Shown: positions 13,663-16,559 of the stretch, in pieces | Numbering within the stretch: the first letter of the stretch is position 1 | Layout of the letters: each line of letters starts with the position of its first letter | From: an uncultured Sphingomonadales bacterium | GTDB lineage: Bacteria > Pseudomonadota > Alphaproteobacteria > Sphingomonadales > Sphingomonadaceae | Direction of reading: 5' to 3' | NCBI GenBank assembly: GCA_937898535.1 | Contig: CALDKP010000363.1 | Location: 1 to 16,559, forward strand | DNA length: 16,559 bases | The notes under the pieces: generated by a model | Database searches by the model: none | Seen by the model: the letters and a program-made list of their open reading frames with translations, nothing else | Told to the model about the DNA's origin: nothing | Position numbers and translations under genes: made by a program

Positions 13663-14456
13663 TCAACAAACGTAGCTGCGCGCTTCTGCATTCCCGCCAT
13701 AACCGCTTCAATCTGGTTGGGCGTTCGGATCACGCGCGCTTGGCGGACGCTTTCGGCCATCAAGATCGCGTCTTCGTCCATATCGGCATATTCGTTAAAC
13801 AGTGCCTTCGCCTCGCGCATGGCGTCGGGGTTCCGGTCCGCAATTTCGCGGGCAATGGCCATGGCACGGACGTGGGGGTTTTCATCCACGAACGTCGCAA
13901 AGCCCAATCCCAGCGCCTCTGCCCCAGAAAACTCGCGGTTGGTATAGGTCAACTCGCGCAATATATCTTCGCGCACCATACCGCGCCATAAGGCATAGCC
14001 GCCCATGTCGGGAATGAGTCCCCATTTCATTTCCATCACAGCAAGGCGGGCATCAGGCGCAATCACGCGGATGTCCCCACCACTGGCAATTTGCAGGCCG
14101 CCGCCAAAGCAAACGCCGTGGACTGCGGCAATGACGGGCATCGGCAGCTTGCGCCAGAGCATCGCGACTTGCTGGAATGTATTGGCATTGCCGTGCGTAC
14201 GGTCTGTGAGGCTGCCCATGCCGCTGTTCGCGCTTGCACCGCCGCTTGCCATGCTGGCCATATCGAGCCCTGCACAAAAGCTGCGTCCTTCACCCGACAG
14301 CACAACGGCGCGCACGCCTTTCATCGCTGCAAGCTCTTCTCCAGCGGATATGATCCCCTGAAACATGGCCGGGTCGAGCGCGTTCATTTTGTCGGCACGG
14401 GTGAGCCGCACATCGGCCACGTGGTTTTCAACGGTTATGCTAACGCGGTCGTTCAT
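13659..14456 (-). CDS. Enoyl-CoA hydratase/isomerase family protein
   Basis: This crotonase-fold enzyme of 265 residues acts on CoA thioesters. The oxyanion-hole segments are GRSFCAGLDMASM (57-69) and GVCFGGGLQIASGGDIR (114-130). The active-site helix holds Glu142 and Asp150 (MEMKWGLIPDMGG). Glu142 aligns with catalytic Glu144 of rat mitochondrial hydratase. The Glu/Asp pair eight residues apart is spaced like Glu196 and Asp204 of dienoyl-CoA isomerase, but the third acid of that enzyme (Asp176) is Gln122 here. The call is therefore kept at family level. An insert with Gly/Ser (70-82) follows the first loop, as in other bacterial members. It is the second gene of an operon: its ATG overlaps the stop of the upstream isomerase gene by four bases (ATGA). 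Confidence 0.9.
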   Translation of the reverse strand: MNDRVSITVENHVADVRLTRADKMNALDPAMFQGIISAGEELAAMKGVRAVVLSGEGRSFCAGLDMASMASGGASANSGMGSLTDRTHGNANTFQQVAMLWRKLPMPVIAAVHGVCFGGGLQIASGGDIRVIAPDARLAVMEMKWGLIPDMGGYALWRGMVREDILRELTYTNREFSGAEALGLGFATFVDENPHVRAMAIAREIADRNPDAMREAKALFNEYADMDEDAILMAESVRQARVIRTPNQIEAVMAGMQKRAATFVD

Positions 14457-15073
14457 GCGGCGCTCCTATTCAATGCAAATTCTACCAACGGCAGTTGGTC
14501 GTTACCAAAATACATATATGTTTTGTCGACAAAAATCGTAGGCGAGCCATATCCACCGCGTGCGATGACCTCATCCGTATTTGCACGCAGAAGCGCCTTT
14601 ACGTCGTCTGATTGCGCACGTGCGCGCAAGGCGTCCCCATCCAGACCGACGCTGTTGGCCACTGCAACCAGAACATCGGGATCATCAAGATTTTCCTGCG
14701 CGCCAAAATAGCTTTCGAACGCTGTTTTGGTGAACGCGAGCAGTGCCGCTGGATCATCGGCAAGGCCGCAGGCCATACGCATTGCATTGACGCTCTTGGC
14801 GGGGTGATATTGGCTTGGGAAGTTCAGTTCCACACCGGCCAACGCGGCCCAATCGCGGAGTGTTTTCCAGCTGTGCAGCAGCTTTGGATTGTCGGATGCT
14901 TCGCGGGCGGCATAGACAGCCGGATTGACCGCGTTGAACACGCCGCCGACCAATATGGGCCGCAATTGCATTGTCGCCCCAGTGCGGTCGAGCACGCCCA
15001 TAATGTTCGTGAACGCCAGATAGGTCCATGGGCTTGAAAGATCGTAGAAAAATTCAACCCGATCGCTGTGCAT
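14453..15073 (-). CDS. 2-hydroxychromene-2-carboxylate isomerase family protein (DsbA-like)
   Basis: The 206-residue protein has a thioredoxin-like fold with a helical insert, as in NahD and kappa-class GSTs. The N-terminal FFYDLSSPWTYLAF carries Ser14 at the glutathione-contacting position. VGGVFNAVNP follows; the C-terminal part has GGYGSPTIFVDKTYMYFGNDQLPLVEFAL, with the cis-proline loop GSPTIFV and the FGNDQLP signature. NahD uses glutathione to isomerise a chromene intermediate of naphthalene catabolism. In sphingomonads such genes also sit among acyl-CoA genes, where the substrate is unknown. AGGAGGG precedes the ATG. It is the first gene of an operon with the enoyl-CoA hydratase, and a palindromic operator lies 43 bases upstream. 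Confidence 0.9.
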   Translation of the reverse strand: MHSDRVEFFYDLSSPWTYLAFTNIMGVLDRTGATMQLRPILVGGVFNAVNPAVYAAREASDNPKLLHSWKTLRDWAALAGVELNFPSQYHPAKSVNAMRMACGLADDPAALLAFTKTAFESYFGAQENLDDPDVLVAVANSVGLDGDALRARAQSDDVKALLRANTDEVIARGGYGSPTIFVDKTYMYFGNDQLPLVEFALNRSAA

Positions 15074-15116
15074 TCGACCCTCCTATCATTGTATCCTGCT
15101 TTAGCATTGCCGAATA

Positions 15117-15135
15117 TTTAATGAAGCGATTAAAT
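15117..15135. promoter_or_regulatory. 19-bp palindromic operator, copy 2 (upstream of isomerase-hydratase operon)
   Basis: TTTAATGAAGCGATTAAAT matches the site at 11862-11880 in 17 of 19 positions. With one more base on the left its arms are ATTTAAT and ATTAAAT, 7 bp each, around 6 bases. It is 43 bases upstream of the isomerase ATG, a position where a bound dimer would block or shape the minus-strand promoter. Confidence 0.62.
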
Positions 15136-15220
15136 GTGCCATTGTTATGTACAACGTTGTTCCCAGACTGGTCGGTGAATATACACCACTGGCCGCATCG
15201 CGGGCCACTTGCCTGCTGTC

Positions 15221-15236
15221 TTAAATTGACATTAAC
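15221..15236. promoter_or_regulatory. CtrA-type binding site
   Basis: TTAAATTGACATTAAC fits the full CtrA consensus TTAA-N7-TTAAC without mismatch. It is 76 bases upstream of the M23 peptidase start. A perfect -35 hexamer TTGACA (15226-15231) is embedded in it, the arrangement seen at CtrA-activated promoters; no good -10 is visible at 16-18 bases. The remaining gap (15074-15311) also holds a 10-bp palindrome ACAACGTTGT at 15151-15160. Confidence 0.6.
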
Positions 15237-15269
15237 CATATGCCGTCACAGAGGTGTGGGCAGATAAGA

Positions 15270-15311
15270 ATGTCCGGGTGGATAAGGACAGGGTCGTGGA
15301 TACAGTTCTGA
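15270..15311 (+). other. Possible leader ORF abutting the M23 peptidase start
   Basis: An ATG at 15270 opens 13 codons (MSGWIRTGSWIQF), ending in TGA at 15309-15311 directly before the M23 ATG (TGAATG), in the same frame. GAGGTG at 15251-15256 is a possible but distant ribosome binding site. The M23 gene has none close to its ATG, so reinitiation after this leader is conceivable. Chance cannot be excluded at this length. Confidence 0.3.
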
Positions 15312-16531
15312 ATGTTTGAAGGCAAAGATACACACTTTGCCGCGGCCGGCTTGAACGGAAGCGTGATGCTTGCCGATGCCATGGTCGCACCCCTACGCCA
15401 GACCACCGAAGCAACTTGGCGCGAACGTATTGCCCAACTCGACCTCGTCCCCGACCTTGGCGAAGACATTGGCTCCATCCGCTGGTTTCGCGGCCTCGGA
15501 ACGCTAACATTATTGAGCGTATCCGCGCTTGCGCTTCTGCCTGATTTTGGACCTATTTACGGCCCACAACCGTCGATCGCGACGGAAGCCGAGTTCGAAG
15601 AAGCGCGCGCGCAGATGATCATGCCGATTGCCTATGGCAGTGACAGCGGCAAACGCATGGCGGCTACCGACGCGGTTATCGCCCTTGCCGGAAGCCCGGA
15701 GCGCCCCCGCATCGAGTTAACAGCATCCATGGGCCGCGGGGACAGCTTTGCACGTGTCCTACAGCGCGCTGGCGTGGGTGGAAGCGAGGCCACTGATGTC
15801 GCCAACATGGTCTCAGGCGTCACGTCGCTATCGGGTATTGAACCCGGTACCCCCATCAATATCATACTCGGAACGCGCCCTGCCAAAAATCAGCCGCGGC
15901 CTTTGGAATCGGTTGCCTTTCGCGCACGATTTGACCTCAATCTTGTTATAAATCGTGAAGGTGGCGTCCTACAGTTAAGCCGAAAACCGATTATCGTTGA
16001 TGACACGCCGTTGCGCATCCGCGGCACAGTCGGCAGCCAGGGCATTTACCGGTCGGCGCGCGCAGCGGGTGCCCCTGCCAGCGCTATCCAGGATTATCTG
16101 AAGGTCATTTCGGGGCGCACGTCCTTGTCAGCAATCCGTGCGACCGACGAATTTGATATCATCGTTGATTATAAGCGCGCTGAAACCGGTGAAGTTAAGG
16201 TCGGTAGTCTTTTATATGCCGGCGTTGACCGCGACGGCAAATCCCCAATCCAGATGCTCAAATGGAACAATGGCGACAGCAGCCAATGGTTCGAAGCCTC
16301 CGGTGTGGGTGAATCGAAAGGCGCGCTCAGCCGCCCTGTTAATGGCGCTGTGACATCGGGCTTTGGTGGCAGACGCCACCCGATTTTAGGCTATATGCGC
16401 ATGCATAGCGGCCTCGATTTTAAAGCAAGTTACGGCCAACCCATTTTTGCCGTGACCGATGGCGTCGTTGCGTATGCCGGACGCAAGGGCGGTTACGGCA
16501 ACTTTGTTCAGCTGAACCATGGCGGCGGCCT
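15312..16531 (+). CDS. M23-family peptidoglycan endopeptidase, 3'-truncated by contig end
   Basis: The gene is cut at the contig end after 406 complete codons. Later bases are sequencing adapter, so the apparent last residues (from DRKSVV) and the stop at 16551 are false. The protein has a cytosolic start of about 60 residues, one membrane anchor (about 61-78, GLGTLTLLSVSALALLP) and a periplasmic stretch with a LysM/OapA-like region around FARVLQRAGV and GIEPGTPINIILG. The M23 domain starts near SRPVNGAVTSGFGGRRHP, with the zinc ligands His and Asp of MHSGLDF and then AVTDGVVAYAGRKGGYGN. The third ligand (HxH motif) lies past the contig end. Such enzymes cut peptide crosslinks in the cell wall or activate amidases. 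The ATG at 15312 follows an in-frame TGA immediately; no strong ribosome binding site is present. A CtrA-type box is upstream. Confidence 0.88.
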
Positions 16532-16559
16532 AGATCGGAAGAGCGTCGTGTAGGGAAAG
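16532..16559. other. Illumina adapter sequence at the contig end (artefact)
   Basis: The last 28 bases begin AGATCGGAAGAGCGTCGTGT and continue with the next bases of the common Illumina TruSeq adapter. They replace the expected coding sequence of the M23 domain after His-Gly-Gly-Gly. This is not genomic DNA and should be trimmed. Confidence 0.96.

Noticed and set aside
16530..16553. Natural C-terminus of the M23 protein at the stop at 16551
   Set aside because: The stop and preceding residues are encoded by adapter sequence.
1..16559. CRISPR arrays, tRNA/rRNA genes, insertion sequences, integrase or phage structural genes
   Set aside because: No regularly spaced repeats, cloverleaf sequences, transposase motifs or terminal inverted repeats of an insertion sequence were seen.

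Overview
The window looks like one complete contig from a short-read assembly of an alphaproteobacterium, most likely a sphingomonad. That placement is inferred from a DUF4167 protein, a CtrA-type box, a dense set of acyl-CoA genes, a spinster-type MFS carrier and a GC-rich backbone. No 16S or other marker is present. Both ends are contig breaks. The left end cuts an OLD-family nuclease gene near its P-loop. The right end carries 28 bases of Illumina adapter (16532-16559) that give the last gene a false tail and a false stop.

Layout. Bases 1-2134 form an AT-richer accessory block: a 5'-truncated OLD-family ATPase/TOPRIM nuclease followed five bases later by a small stand-alone WYL-like protein. 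From 2247 on the DNA is GC-rich housekeeping sequence. It holds a secreted alkaline phosphatase; a fasciclin-domain lipoprotein (minus); prmC; a DUF4167 protein; a two-gene minus operon of a small membrane protein and a YciA-type thioesterase (GTGA overlap); a CBS-domain protein plus a glutathione S-transferase (plus); a proline-rich lipoprotein (minus); and a Bax inhibitor-1 family membrane protein (minus). Next come an MFS transporter, a long-chain-type acyl-CoA dehydrogenase and a 4HBT thioesterase (plus). A minus operon of a DsbA-type 2-hydroxychromene-2-carboxylate isomerase and an enoyl-CoA hydratase follows (ATGA overlap). The window ends in a truncated M23 envelope peptidase.

How the parts fit. 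The stretch 10.2-15.1 kb reads as a lipid or aromatic acyl-CoA catabolism neighbourhood: uptake, dehydrogenation, hydration and thioester hydrolysis. Two almost identical 19-bp palindromes (17/19 bases) lie upstream of the acyl-CoA dehydrogenase and of the isomerase-hydratase operon, which suggests one local regulator binds both. A second palindrome overlaps the probable -35 of the dehydrogenase. The M23 gene has a full CtrA half-site pair (TTAA-N7-TTAAC) upstream, which suggests cell-cycle control.

Best candidates for something new are the OLD nuclease with a lone WYL protein, which could be part of a defence module whose remainder lies off the contig, and the shared palindromic operator. 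The rest is ordinary chromosomal content. All family calls are made by eye from sequence motifs; no database search was run.
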